Assembly: GCA_946885605.1 (NCBI GenBank)
Contig: CAMPGR010000087.1
Coordinates: forward strand, 1-16,280
Length of the DNA: 16,280 bases
Reading direction: 5' to 3'
Origin: an uncultured Pseudomonadota bacterium
GTDB lineage: Bacteria > Pseudomonadota > Gammaproteobacteria > Burkholderiales > SG8-41
The notes below the pieces were generated by a model. The model was not told where the DNA came from. It searched no databases and worked only from the letters and a program-made list of their open reading frames with translations. A program made the position numbers and the translations under genes. Below are positions 6,310 to 13,519 of this stretch, one piece after another. The number at the start of each line of letters is the position of its first letter. Position 1 is the stretch's first letter.

Positions 6310-7413
6310 TCAGCGTTGAACGGCTGCGCGCTCGACTCCAGCGCCGTCCGGCCGGAACACGGCAAAAACCTTGTCCGAATTCGTGATCCAGGATTCGAGG
6401 AACACCGATTCGTCCGGGCCTTTGCGTCCCAGCGCGTGCATCGCGCCGGCGAGGCAGAACCAGTTGAGCAGCTCGTGATGACCGCGATCCTCGATCTCGT
6501 CCAGGGTGGTATTGCGCCAGTAGTCCCAGTCCCCGCGCGCGAGCGCCTCGTAATAGCGGCGATCGGCTTCGACGTCGGGGAACATGAGCGCATGCTTCTG
6601 CACGAGAAAGGAGTGGCTCCAGCTCGACGACGCGATCAGCGCCACGCGCCACGGGCTGCGCTCGAGCGCGCGTGCTATTGCCGCGCCCACTTCGAAGCAG
6701 CGCCAGGGTTGCGGCGCGGGCGGGTCGAGCACGCTCTCGCCGTCTGCGAGCGTCTCCGCGGCTTCGGAAGGCAGTATCGGCGCGCCGCGCGCCGCGATGA
6801 GCCAGCGCCCGTAGGCATTGAGCGCGAACGGCACCACCGCGTACGGGAAACCCGTGCGGTCGTAATCGAGGTAGAGGAGCGAATTGGCAAAAGCATGGCC
6901 GAGCGGCCGATGAAGCGGCTGATAGGCATAGGCGACGTCGATGCCCGCTTCGAGCAACTTGGTGGCGAGGTACTTGCCGCCCGCGCGATGCCCCCGAACC
7001 GTGAAACTCTGCTCCTCGGGCTCGTCCCACACGTTGGGTCCGCGCCGGGTCCCTTTCCACGGCTGGAACGTGATGCGCTCGTATGCAAGGACCGCGAACG
7101 CCGGAACGCAGTCCTCGCGGAAGTTTTCGTACTGGTCGTCGCCCCAGATCAGCACGAAATCGGGCCGGAACGCATCGAGCTCGGTGCGCACCTTGCGGAG
7201 CTGCTCGATGAGATCGCGCCGATGGCTGTCGGAATGCGACTGCCCGGCGTCGTCGCCCCACTGCGCGCGCATCGTGGGATGCCAGTTCTCCGGCGAGCGA
7301 AAGCGTGCGGGAAGCGCCGGATCGGCGAGGCACTGCTGGATGCGCCAGCTCATGTTGCGCTTGAACGAGAGATTGGGGTAGTGCGTTATGCCGAGACCGA
7401 GAATCTCACCCAT
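6310..7413 (-). CDS. LigB-type class III extradiol dioxygenase family protein
   Basis: A 367-aa protein resembling the beta/catalytic subunit of class III extradiol dioxygenases such as protocatechuate 4,5-dioxygenase LigB. His11 in LGITHYPNL is in the position of the first iron ligand. SSSWSHSF (263-270, His267) fits the catalytic His region and Glu314 in GHHELLNW fits the carboxylate ligand. The second ligand position, normally His in an N-D-H-type motif, is occupied by Gln94 in IWGDDQYENF (89-98), so the metal site may be atypical. The family cleaves catechol-type rings using Fe(II). The ATG has GGAGGAG 7 nt upstream. It starts divergently from the first Bug gene across 157 bp. It could equally be a non-oxygenase relative of the fold. 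Confidence 0.82.
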   Translation of the reverse strand: MGEILGLGITHYPNLSFKRNMSWRIQQCLADPALPARFRSPENWHPTMRAQWGDDAGQSHSDSHRRDLIEQLRKVRTELDAFRPDFVLIWGDDQYENFREDCVPAFAVLAYERITFQPWKGTRRGPNVWDEPEEQSFTVRGHRAGGKYLATKLLEAGIDVAYAYQPLHRPLGHAFANSLLYLDYDRTGFPYAVVPFALNAYGRWLIAARGAPILPSEAAETLADGESVLDPPAPQPWRCFEVGAAIARALERSPWRVALIASSSWSHSFLVQKHALMFPDVEADRRYYEALARGDWDYWRNTTLDEIEDRGHHELLNWFCLAGAMHALGRKGPDESVFLESWITNSDKVFAVFRPDGAGVERAAVQR

Positions 7414-7467
7414 GGCTGATCTCCTCCGATCCCGGGCGCGGTCGTGGCACCGCGCCGCGGAAGCAGC

Positions 7468-7498
7468 ATTCTACGCCGCCGGCGGCAAGGCACCGCAA
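7468..7498 (-). promoter_or_regulatory. Weak sigma70-like promoter candidate for the LigB-like gene
   Basis: In the divergent gap (7414-7570) the minus strand has TTGCGG (7498-7493) and TAGAAT (7473-7468) separated by 19 bp. The -10 box matches consensus at five of six positions, but the spacing is long. The gap must hold a promoter in each direction because the flanking genes diverge. Confidence 0.3.
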
Positions 7499-7519
7499 CA
7501 TGCGGCGCAAGCGTAAACT

Positions 7520-7554
7520 GGGGTCGCCGGTCCGGTCGAGCGGGCCGGAACCCC
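7520..7554 (+). promoter_or_regulatory. Leader hairpin directly before the Bug gene ribosome-binding site
   Basis: GGGGT...CCGG.CCG (7520-7534) and CGG.CCGG..ACCCC (7541-7554) form an imperfect GC-rich hairpin with a 6-nt loop. It ends 4 bp before the AAGGAGGAGG ribosome-binding region (7557-7566) of the gene starting at 7571. It could modulate translation or mRNA stability. No ligand-binding riboswitch class is recognisable. Confidence 0.45.
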
Positions 7555-7570
7555 AAAAGGAGGAGGCACA

Positions 7571-8584
7571 GTGAAACGCTTACCGTCAACGTTTGCACGC
7601 GCCGCATTTCCTGGCTTCCCCGGCGCGCTCGTCGCACTCATGCTCGCCATTCCGCACCCCGCGATTGCGCAGGCGTGGAAGCCGCAGCAGCAGGTGGAAA
7701 TCATCGTCGGATCGGCGGCGGGCAGCAGCCCGGACACCATGGCGCGCGTGATCCAGCGCATCTGGCAGGAGAAGAAGCTGGTCGATGTGCCGGCGACGGT
7801 GATGAACCGCGTCGGCGGCGGCAACACCGTCGCGTGGGCGTTCCTGAGCCAGCGTCCCGGCGACGGACACTATCTCATGATCTCGAACATCAACCTCTCC
7901 GCCGGCCACCTCACCGGGACCACGACTTACAGCTTCCGCGACTTCACGCCCCTTGGCATCCTCTTCCACGAGTACGTGGCGCTGTCGGTGCCGATCGATT
8001 CGCAGATCAAGGACGGGAAGGACCTGCTGGCGCGGCTCAGGAAGGATCCGACTTCGGCAAGCCTCGGCATCTCGTCCGTTGCCGGCGGCGCAAACCACAT
8101 GGCCGCAGGCCTCGTCTACAGGACCGCCGGCATCGATGTGAAGAAGATACGAACGGTCGTGTTCGACTCGGCAGGCAAGGTGATGACGGCAACGCTCGGC
8201 GGTCACGTCGATGTCGCGGCCACCAGCATCACCGCGGCGCTGCGTCAGGTGCAGGCGGGCAAGGTGCGCGTGCTCGGCGTGAGCGCGCCGAAACGCCTCG
8301 GCGGTGAGATGGCACAGTTTCCGACGTGGCGCGAACAGGGCGCCGACGTCGATTTCTCGAATTACCGCGGCGTCATCGGACCGAAGGGACTGAGCGCGGT
8401 GCAGGTCGCATACTGGGAAAACGTGCTCAACGCGCTGGACCGCGACGAAACGTGGCGCGCGCACCTCGAGAAAACGCAGCTCGACCGGCATCTCATGAAC
8501 GGGCGCGAGACGCTCAAGTACCAGGAAGAGCTGGACGGAAAACTGCGGGCCGTCCTGGGCGATCTCGGACTGCTCAAGCACTAA
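7571..8584 (+). CDS. Bug/TctC-family periplasmic substrate-binding protein (divergent)
   Basis: A 337-aa protein with an N-terminal export signal (hydrophobic FPGALVALMLAIPHPAIA, cleavage likely after Ala33, before QAWKP). The rest follows the Bug family pattern: a first strand EIIVGSAAGSSPDTMAR in place of the usual P-F-x-x-G-G-x-x-D, MNRVGGGNTVAW, FTPLGILFHEYVALSV, and a late VLGVSAPKRLGG plus W-REQG-DVDF-NYRGVIGPKGL segment. Bug proteins bind carboxylates or aromatic acids for tripartite tricarboxylate transporters, and many are orphans, as here. The start is GTG 7571, 4 nt after AAGGAGGAGG. The unusual first ligand-binding loop suggests a non-standard substrate. Confidence 0.85.
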   Translation: MKRLPSTFARAAFPGFPGALVALMLAIPHPAIAQAWKPQQQVEIIVGSAAGSSPDTMARVIQRIWQEKKLVDVPATVMNRVGGGNTVAWAFLSQRPGDGHYLMISNINLSAGHLTGTTTYSFRDFTPLGILFHEYVALSVPIDSQIKDGKDLLARLRKDPTSASLGISSVAGGANHMAAGLVYRTAGIDVKKIRTVVFDSAGKVMTATLGGHVDVAATSITAALRQVQAGKVRVLGVSAPKRLGGEMAQFPTWREQGADVDFSNYRGVIGPKGLSAVQVAYWENVLNALDRDETWRAHLEKTQLDRHLMNGRETLKYQEELDGKLRAVLGDLGLLKH

Positions 8585-8646
8585 CGAGCGTCGTGGAAAT
8601 GATTGATGCGCGTGACCGGACGCGGCGGCAAAGCGCGCATCGCGTG

Positions 8647-8655
8647 TGGCATAAT
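8647..8655 (+). promoter_or_regulatory. Extended -10 promoter candidate for the bicupin gene
   Basis: TGGCATAAT has the TG-N arrangement of an extended -10 element, with CATAAT matching TATAAT at five of six bases. It lies 79 bp before the GTG start of the cupin gene, inside the 149-bp gap after the Bug gene. No good -35 box is visible, as is usual for extended -10 promoters. Speculative. Confidence 0.35.
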
Positions 8656-8733
8656 CGGACGGCATCCGCGACGCGACGATTCGCTGCGCGAGGATGAACT
8701 TTCAAAGCCAACCATCGCAGAGGAGAGAGCCCC

Positions 8734-9891
8734 GTGTCAGGCGGATTGAAACCCATACGGCGCCTCGTGACCGGCAACGACGAGCGCGGCCGTTCGAAAG
8801 TGATGTGGGACGGTCCCGCACCGAATTCGCACGAAGCTTCGATGGGCAGCGGGCGCGGCCACACCGATCTCTGGGTGTGGAACGAAACGCCGGCGCCGCT
8901 CTCCGGGACGAACGATGACGGCAATCTGAAATACACCTTCTGCGGCCCGCCCAACGGCGGTCACTTCCGCGTGGTGCAGGCAAGGCCGCGTCCCGCCGAT
9001 TACGACCCCGCGCAGGACAAGGACCTCGTGCCGCCGCACCCGGCGAAATTGCGTCCGGGCGGCCGAGGCACGTGGGACCGCGGGGGCAACAACGCGTGGT
9101 CGTCCGCCATGCACAAGACGGAAACCGTCGACTACGGCATCGTCATTGCCGGCGAGCGCGGACTCATCCTCGACGATTGCGAGCTCGTAATGAAGCCGGG
9201 CGATATCGTGATCCAGGTCGGCGCGTGGCATCAATGGACCATGCCGAAAGGCGCAATGATGGCTTTCGACATGATCGGCGCCCACTTCGTCGATGGCGAA
9301 GCCGGGCTCGCTCAGGGCAATGACCGGCCGATGCGCGCAACGCCGAAGCTGCCCGATGGCGTGAAACCGACGCGCCGCATCGTCACCATCGATCGCGAGC
9401 CGGGGAAGTCTTCTCTTGTGAGCGATGGGCCCGCGCCCGACGTGCGAACGGATCCGGCGCGTCCCGGTTACGCCTGCGCGCGCCTGTGGGTGACCGACAG
9501 CACGCCGGCGAAGATCGTGCTCGAGACGCTGCAGCTGCCCTATACCCTCCTGCCGCCGCCGCGCGGCTCGGTCTGCCGCGTCGAGACCTTTCCCCCCGAC
9601 GACACGTGGAAGGGCAAGGTCGGAGCGGCGCAAGTGCAGGGCTTCTACCATGCGATCGGCGCGCCGGGCGCATCGACGTATTCACCGCTCGCGCCGCATC
9701 CGTACATGCAGAAGACGCGCACGCTCGATTTCTGCATCGTGCTCGAAGGCGAGATCGTGCTGGTGCTCGACGCGCAGGAAGTCGCGCTCAAGGCGGGCGA
9801 CATGGTGGTGCAGCGGGGCACGCATCACGCCTGGAGCAACCGCTCGAGCGCTCCGGCGGTGGTGGCGATCGCGTCCCACGACGGCGCGTAG
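8734..9891 (+). CDS. Two-domain (bicupin) protein with tandem internal duplication
   Basis: A 385-aa protein made of two homologous halves of about 190 residues. Each half begins with a similar block (GLKPIRRLVTGNDERG at 4-19; GVKPTRRIVTIDREPG at 209-224), followed by DGPAP and LWV. Each ends in a cupin barrel: MHKTETVDYGIVIAGE (126-141) with KPGDIVIQVGAWHQW (154-168), and MQKTRTLDFCIVLEGE (325-340) with KAGDMVVQRGTHHAW (353-367). The first cupin keeps His127 and His166 as likely metal ligands; the second has Gln326 in place of the first His. Cupins include gentisate dioxygenases, but this protein lacks their full motif 1, so no enzyme activity is assigned. No signal peptide. The GTG 8734 start has AGGAG 8 nt upstream. 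It lies between two Bug genes on the same strand. Confidence 0.85.
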   Translation: MSGGLKPIRRLVTGNDERGRSKVMWDGPAPNSHEASMGSGRGHTDLWVWNETPAPLSGTNDDGNLKYTFCGPPNGGHFRVVQARPRPADYDPAQDKDLVPPHPAKLRPGGRGTWDRGGNNAWSSAMHKTETVDYGIVIAGERGLILDDCELVMKPGDIVIQVGAWHQWTMPKGAMMAFDMIGAHFVDGEAGLAQGNDRPMRATPKLPDGVKPTRRIVTIDREPGKSSLVSDGPAPDVRTDPARPGYACARLWVTDSTPAKIVLETLQLPYTLLPPPRGSVCRVETFPPDDTWKGKVGAAQVQGFYHAIGAPGASTYSPLAPHPYMQKTRTLDFCIVLEGEIVLVLDAQEVALKAGDMVVQRGTHHAWSNRSSAPAVVAIASHDGA

Positions 9892-9910
9892 AGCTTTACG
9901 GCGCGTCATT

Positions 9911-9932
9911 GCCCGCGCAGCGCTACGCGGGC
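9911..9932. repeat. Perfect 7-bp GC hairpin after the bicupin stop
   Basis: GCCCGCG (9911-9917) pairs with CGCGGGC (9926-9932) around an 8-nt loop, 19 bp after the cupin TAG. There is no T-run, so at best it is a weak or factor-dependent terminator or a 3'-end stabiliser. Confidence 0.4.
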
Positions 9933-9940
9933 CACGGCGC

Positions 9941-9970
9941 TTGAAATGCGCCCAATATGTGGACTAGACT
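9941..9970 (+). promoter_or_regulatory. Sigma70-like promoter candidate for the second Bug gene
   Basis: TTGAAA (9941-9946) and TAGACT (9965-9970) are 18 bp apart, a fair match to the sigma70 consensus, and lie 54 bp before the ATG at 10024. Between them and the gene a 6-bp hairpin GCCGTG/CACGGC (9987-9992 and 9998-10003) lies in the expected leader. Independent expression of this gene from the cupin gene is suggested but not proven. Confidence 0.4.
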
Positions 9971-10023
9971 CCTCGAAAACGACATCGCCGTGATCACCAC
10001 GGCTCTACCGAGGAGGAAGCACC

Positions 10024-11007
10024 ATGAAGGCCGAAGGCTGGCGCGTTTCAGTTGTACTGGGTCTCATTGCAGGCGCATTGTCGGTCGCACACGCCGCTCA
10101 GGACAGCGGCGGGCCCTATCCCCACAAGCCGATCCGCTACATCGTTCCCTTCCCGCCCGGCGGCAGCAATGATGTCCTGAGCCGCTACCTGGGTAGCAAG
10201 CTCACCGACCGGATCGGACAGCAGGTCGTCGTTGATAACCGCCCCGGTGCGAACGGCATCATCGGCACTGAGCTCGCAGGGCAGGCGCCGAATGACGGCT
10301 ATACGATGTTGATGGTCTCCACATCGTACGTCATGAACGCCGCCGTCCGGCGCCTGCCGTACGACGTCGAAAAATCCTTCGATCCTGTCTCGTACATCGG
10401 CCAGGCGCCGAACTGCATCGTCGTGAACCCGAAGGGAAGCTTTGCGACGCTGAAGGATCTCGTGGAGCGTGCGCGGGCCAAGCCGGCGTCGATCTTCTAC
10501 GCGTCAACAGGCATCGGTGGCTTCAACCACTTCGGCGGCGAGCTATTCAAGAAAGTGGCGAAGATCGACATGGTGATGGTGCCGTACAAGGGGGGCGGGC
10601 CGGCGATGATGGACGTGATCGCGGGGCAGATCCCGGTGATGTTCAGCTCGGTTACGCAGGTGCTGCCCCATGTCCGCAACGAGCGGCTCAAAGTGCTTGC
10701 GGTCGGCGCCGACAAACGCGCCGCGCCGCTGCCCGAGGTCCCGACAGTTGCCGAGGCGGGTTTCCCGGGCTACGAAGTCTACGTATGGTGGGGCATCGTC
10801 GTGCCGCACGGCGTGCCGGCGGCGGCGCAGAACAAGCTGCGCTCGGAGCTGACCGCAATCCTGCAGGATCCGGAAACAAAGAAGCGGCTGCTCATGGACG
10901 CCGCCGAACCGCGCACGCTTTCACCGGCGGAGTTCCGCAAGCTGATCCACCACGATGTGAAGAAGTGGACGGAAGTGGCGAGGGAGGCGGGCATCCGCGT
11001 GCAGTGA
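10024..11007 (+). CDS. Bug/TctC-family periplasmic substrate-binding protein
   Basis: A 327-aa canonical Bug (Bordetella uptake gene) protein. The signal peptide spans residues 1-24 (VVLGLIAGALSVAHA, cleaved before AQDSG). The family hallmarks follow: YPHKPIRYIVPFPPGGSND (32-50), VVDNRPGANGIIGTE (69-83), APNDGYTMLM (88-97), FDPVSYIG (119-126), VPYKGGGPAMMDVIAGQI (186-203) and a C-terminal LPEVPTVAEAGFPGYEV. The family binds small organic acids in the periplasm, usually with a TctA/TctB permease, which is not in this window. The ATG has GAGGAGG 7 nt upstream. It ends in TGA, convergent with the transporter gene whose stop is 38 bp away. The ligand is not predictable from sequence. Confidence 0.95.
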   Translation: MKAEGWRVSVVLGLIAGALSVAHAAQDSGGPYPHKPIRYIVPFPPGGSNDVLSRYLGSKLTDRIGQQVVVDNRPGANGIIGTELAGQAPNDGYTMLMVSTSYVMNAAVRRLPYDVEKSFDPVSYIGQAPNCIVVNPKGSFATLKDLVERARAKPASIFYASTGIGGFNHFGGELFKKVAKIDMVMVPYKGGGPAMMDVIAGQIPVMFSSVTQVLPHVRNERLKVLAVGADKRAAPLPEVPTVAEAGFPGYEVYVWWGIVVPHGVPAAAQNKLRSELTAILQDPETKKRLLMDAAEPRTLSPAEFRKLIHHDVKKWTEVAREAGIRVQ

Positions 11008-11008
11008 T

Positions 11009-11034
11009 ACCACACCATTGTGGAACATTGTGGT
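11009..11034. terminator. Small inverted repeat between convergent genes
   Basis: ACCACA (11009-11014) and TGTGGT (11029-11034) are complementary; alternatively CCACA (11010-11014) and TGTGG (11019-11023) form a tighter 5-bp stem. It fills the 37-bp gap between the converging second Bug gene and the transporter gene, where a terminator is expected, but no T-run is present. Weak call. Confidence 0.35.
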
Positions 11035-11044
11035 TCGCTCGATT

Positions 11045-12301
11045 CTACCCTGCGGCGCCGATCGGGCGCATCCAGAGCCAGGCCGCCGCGATCGCGGTGG
11101 TGGCGAGCGTCACCGGAACGCCGATCCGCGCGTGCGTTTTCCACCCGATGTGGATATGACGACGTTGTGCCGCATCGACTACGATGATGTTGGCGATGCT
11201 GCCGACGATCAGCAGATTGCCGGCGAGCGTGCTCGAGAGCGCGAGGACCGGTCCCGCGATTTCGTGGGTCGCCGCCGGAAGAAGCAGCATCACCGCCGGC
11301 ACGTTGGAGACGAGATTCGAAAGGACGAATGCCGCGACGAAAAGCGGTGCCGGATGCGCGGGATCGAGACCCGCCGCGGCAAGATCGTGCATGAGTTCCT
11401 GCGGCAAGCCGGTTTTCTGCAAGGCATGGTTCACGATGAAGAGCCCGCCGAAGAGCACCAGCAGTTGCCAGTCGACGAGCCCGAGCATCCTGCGCGAGTG
11501 GAGCTTGCGGCTCGTCATGAGCAGCCCCGCCGCGACGAGGGCGACCACCTCGCGCGGAAGCGGCGTCGCGAGGAAAAGCGCGAAGACCGTCGCCGCGACC
11601 GTCAGTCCCTTGACGCTCTGCCATCGATCGACGCCGGACGGAAGCTCCACGGCGGGATGCGGGCCCTCCGCATCCGTTGCGGGTTCGGGCGTGTTCCAGC
11701 GGCCACGCATGCGCCACGCGATGAGTGCCCAGGTCGCGGCGAGCCCCAGTACCACGGGTGGCGCTGCGTCCCGCAGGTAACCCGCGAAGGAGAGCTCGAG
11801 CGCCGCGCCGATCAGCATGTTCTGTGGATTGCCGATCAGCGTCGCAGCCGAGCCGACGTTGGCGGCGCACGCGAGCGCGAGCAGGAACGGCACGGGATTC
11901 AAGCGACGCGCAAGGCACACATCGATCAGCACCGGCGCCACCGCGAGGCAGATAATATCGTTGCTGAATACCGCGGATAGCGCGGCTGTGACGAGGATCA
12001 GCGCCGCAAGAAATGCGGGCGGCGTGAGCGCCATTTTCCCCAGCCGATGCGTGACCCACGTGTAGAAACCGCCCAGTCTCAGCTGCGCCGAGATCACCAT
12101 GAAGGCGAACAGCAGAATGAGGGTCGGTGCGTGTATCGCCGCGAGTGCCTCTTCCAGCGTGAGGGCGCCGAGCGCGACGAGGGCGATCGCGCCGAGCAGG
12201 GCAATCCCGGTGCGGTCGAGCTGCAGAAACGGCAGCGCGCCGAGGATCATCCCCAGATAAACAACCGCAAAGATCGCGACGACGGAAACTTCTGCCGTCA
12301 T
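11045..12301 (-). CDS. ArsB/NhaD/SLC13-type (ion transporter superfamily) membrane transporter
   Basis: A 418-aa integral inner-membrane protein with about 11-12 hydrophobic segments and a hydrophilic loop near residues 199-230. Two pseudo-repeated signatures of the ion-transporter superfamily are visible: FSNDIICLAVAPV (112-124) with SAATLIGNPQNMLIG (151-165), and SNLVSNVPAVMLLLP (328-342) with STLAGNLLIVGSIANII (357-373). These half-helix motifs occur in ArsB, NhaD and SLC13/CitMHS-like carriers; this one resembles the YbiR-like anion-transporter subgroup. The direction and substrate (anion, dicarboxylate, arsenite-like or Na+/H+) are open. No ars genes are nearby, so arsenite export is not favoured. 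The ATG at 12301 lacks a clear ribosome-binding site and follows the previous stop by 14 bp, so translation may be coupled. Confidence 0.88.
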   Translation of the reverse strand: MTAEVSVVAIFAVVYLGMILGALPFLQLDRTGIALLGAIALVALGALTLEEALAAIHAPTLILLFAFMVISAQLRLGGFYTWVTHRLGKMALTPPAFLAALILVTAALSAVFSNDIICLAVAPVLIDVCLARRLNPVPFLLALACAANVGSAATLIGNPQNMLIGAALELSFAGYLRDAAPPVVLGLAATWALIAWRMRGRWNTPEPATDAEGPHPAVELPSGVDRWQSVKGLTVAATVFALFLATPLPREVVALVAAGLLMTSRKLHSRRMLGLVDWQLLVLFGGLFIVNHALQKTGLPQELMHDLAAAGLDPAHPAPLFVAAFVLSNLVSNVPAVMLLLPAATHEIAGPVLALSSTLAGNLLIVGSIANIIVVDAAQRRHIHIGWKTHARIGVPVTLATTAIAAAWLWMRPIGAAG

Positions 12302-12315
12302 GCGCGCCGCGCGAT

Positions 12316-13353
12316 CTAACCGCCTGGTACGGCGGGGGCGAGCGCCGGCAGCACGCTGCGGCTCATGATGTCCCGTACGGTATTGCGCGTTGCCGCCTCG
12401 CTCATCCAGCGGCGCACCAGCGCGTAGCCGGCGTGGATGTGCTGCTCCCGCGCCGAGGGACTGTGACTGCGGAAATCCTCGCGCGGCTGAGCGAGTATGA
12501 AACGCGCCTCTTCCTCGTGCAGCGCTTCGGAAATCACGCTGCCGGCCCGCTTGCGCTCCTCATTCGAGCTTCGCTCGCTGTGCAGCACCGCGAATACGCT
12601 CCTGAGTGGCGGCATGCGCGAACACGTGAGCCACGCGAACCACTTCGCGCCGAGGGCGATCGGGTAGAGTTGCAGCGGCTTCGGGATCTCGGCGGCGCAC
12701 TCGAGGCATGCTTCGCCCCAGCAATAGGAAAAATCGAGCAGGTCGGTAGCGCGGTGCTGCCGCACTTCCATCTGGCCGATGCGCTCGCCCCAGGTGCGGA
12801 GCAGCGGGCGATGGTGGGCAAGCCACGACTTGAGCGCGCGCGGCAGGAGATCGATGCGGTAGCTCAAGTCGATGTCATCGCGATTGGGCGGAACCGCGGC
12901 GCTCTCCCGGGCGGTGGGGCGGATTTCGAGTATCGCCTGCCGGGCGTAGGCAAGGCTCCATGCCGCGCGCGCCCGCTGGATGCGTTTCTCGTTGTAAGCC
13001 GGATCGTAACGCCTGCTGATGGAATCGCGATCCACCGCGAAGAGCTCCTGGTCCAGCTCCTGCGCGGTGAGCATCGATTCGTCGGTGACCCCCGCGAGTC
13101 CGGCGAGCGCCTTGTCGTAGTGATGCTGGAAGCGCGCGGCGACGACTTCGGGCGCCGCGTCTTCATCGAAGACGCCTGCGGTCTCGGATCCGTCAATCGT
13201 GACCAGGAGCACGTCCCATCTGTCATGGCCGTACATTGCGGCAAGCGCGTCACGGCACTGAGAGAGGGAGCGATGGGGGTAGTAGCGCTGGATCAACCGG
13301 AGGATGCGCTCCAGGTGCGCGGGGCTGGGCGTGAAGCGCGCGTGGTCAGCCAC
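12316..13353 (-). CDS. Hypothetical protein with a C-x4-C-x2-C motif
   Basis: Using the GTG at 13353 gives a 345-aa soluble protein; I do not recognise the family. Its N-terminal segment (LERILRLIQRYYP... then RDALAAMYGHDRWDVLLVTID, about 14-54) is helical. A cysteine motif DFSYCWGEACLEC (Cys211, Cys216, Cys219) lies in the middle of the protein, followed by GAKWFAWLTCSRMPPLRSVF. No signal peptide or membrane helix. The frame remains open upstream to 13545, but that extension is basic and low in complexity, so the start is uncertain; AAAGGG lies about 9 nt upstream of the GTG. It lies between the fusion selenoprotein gene (166-bp gap) and the transporter gene (14-bp gap) on the same strand and is probably co-transcribed with the transporter. 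Confidence 0.65.
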   Translation of the reverse strand: MADHARFTPSPAHLERILRLIQRYYPHRSLSQCRDALAAMYGHDRWDVLLVTIDGSETAGVFDEDAAPEVVAARFQHHYDKALAGLAGVTDESMLTAQELDQELFAVDRDSISRRYDPAYNEKRIQRARAAWSLAYARQAILEIRPTARESAAVPPNRDDIDLSYRIDLLPRALKSWLAHHRPLLRTWGERIGQMEVRQHRATDLLDFSYCWGEACLECAAEIPKPLQLYPIALGAKWFAWLTCSRMPPLRSVFAVLHSERSSNEERKRAGSVISEALHEEEARFILAQPREDFRSHSPSAREQHIHAGYALVRRWMSEAATRNTVRDIMSRSVLPALAPAVPGG

Positions 13354-13519
13354 GCTCGATCGCCCTTTCCGTTTCCCCGCGCACCCAGTCCCTCCGCTCA
13401 CATGACGCGAACATCGTACCATTGCCGCGCGCGCCACAATAGTGAAATTTGTCGCCTTCTGCGCGAAATCGAAGACGCGTTGCGAGCGCGAGGAGATTCG
13501 TGGTGCGTTTACACCATGA

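Noticed and set aside
6161..7333. 390-codon open frame on the minus strand
   Set aside because: It overlaps the LigB-like gene in another frame; its composition (Arg/Ala-rich, no domain) is that of a high-GC shadow.
6286..7419. 377-codon open frame on the plus strand opposite the LigB-like gene
   Set aside because: It has no recognisable domain, while the opposite strand encodes the conserved metal-ligand motifs and has a strong ribosome-binding site.
10779..12059. 426-codon open frame on the minus strand
   Set aside because: It overlaps the second Bug gene antisense and the transporter gene out of frame; no hydrophobic pattern or motif supports it.
11045..12301. Specific naming of the transporter as arsenite exporter ArsB
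   Set aside because: The superfamily signatures are shared by several transporter types and no arsR, arsC or arsA gene is nearby.
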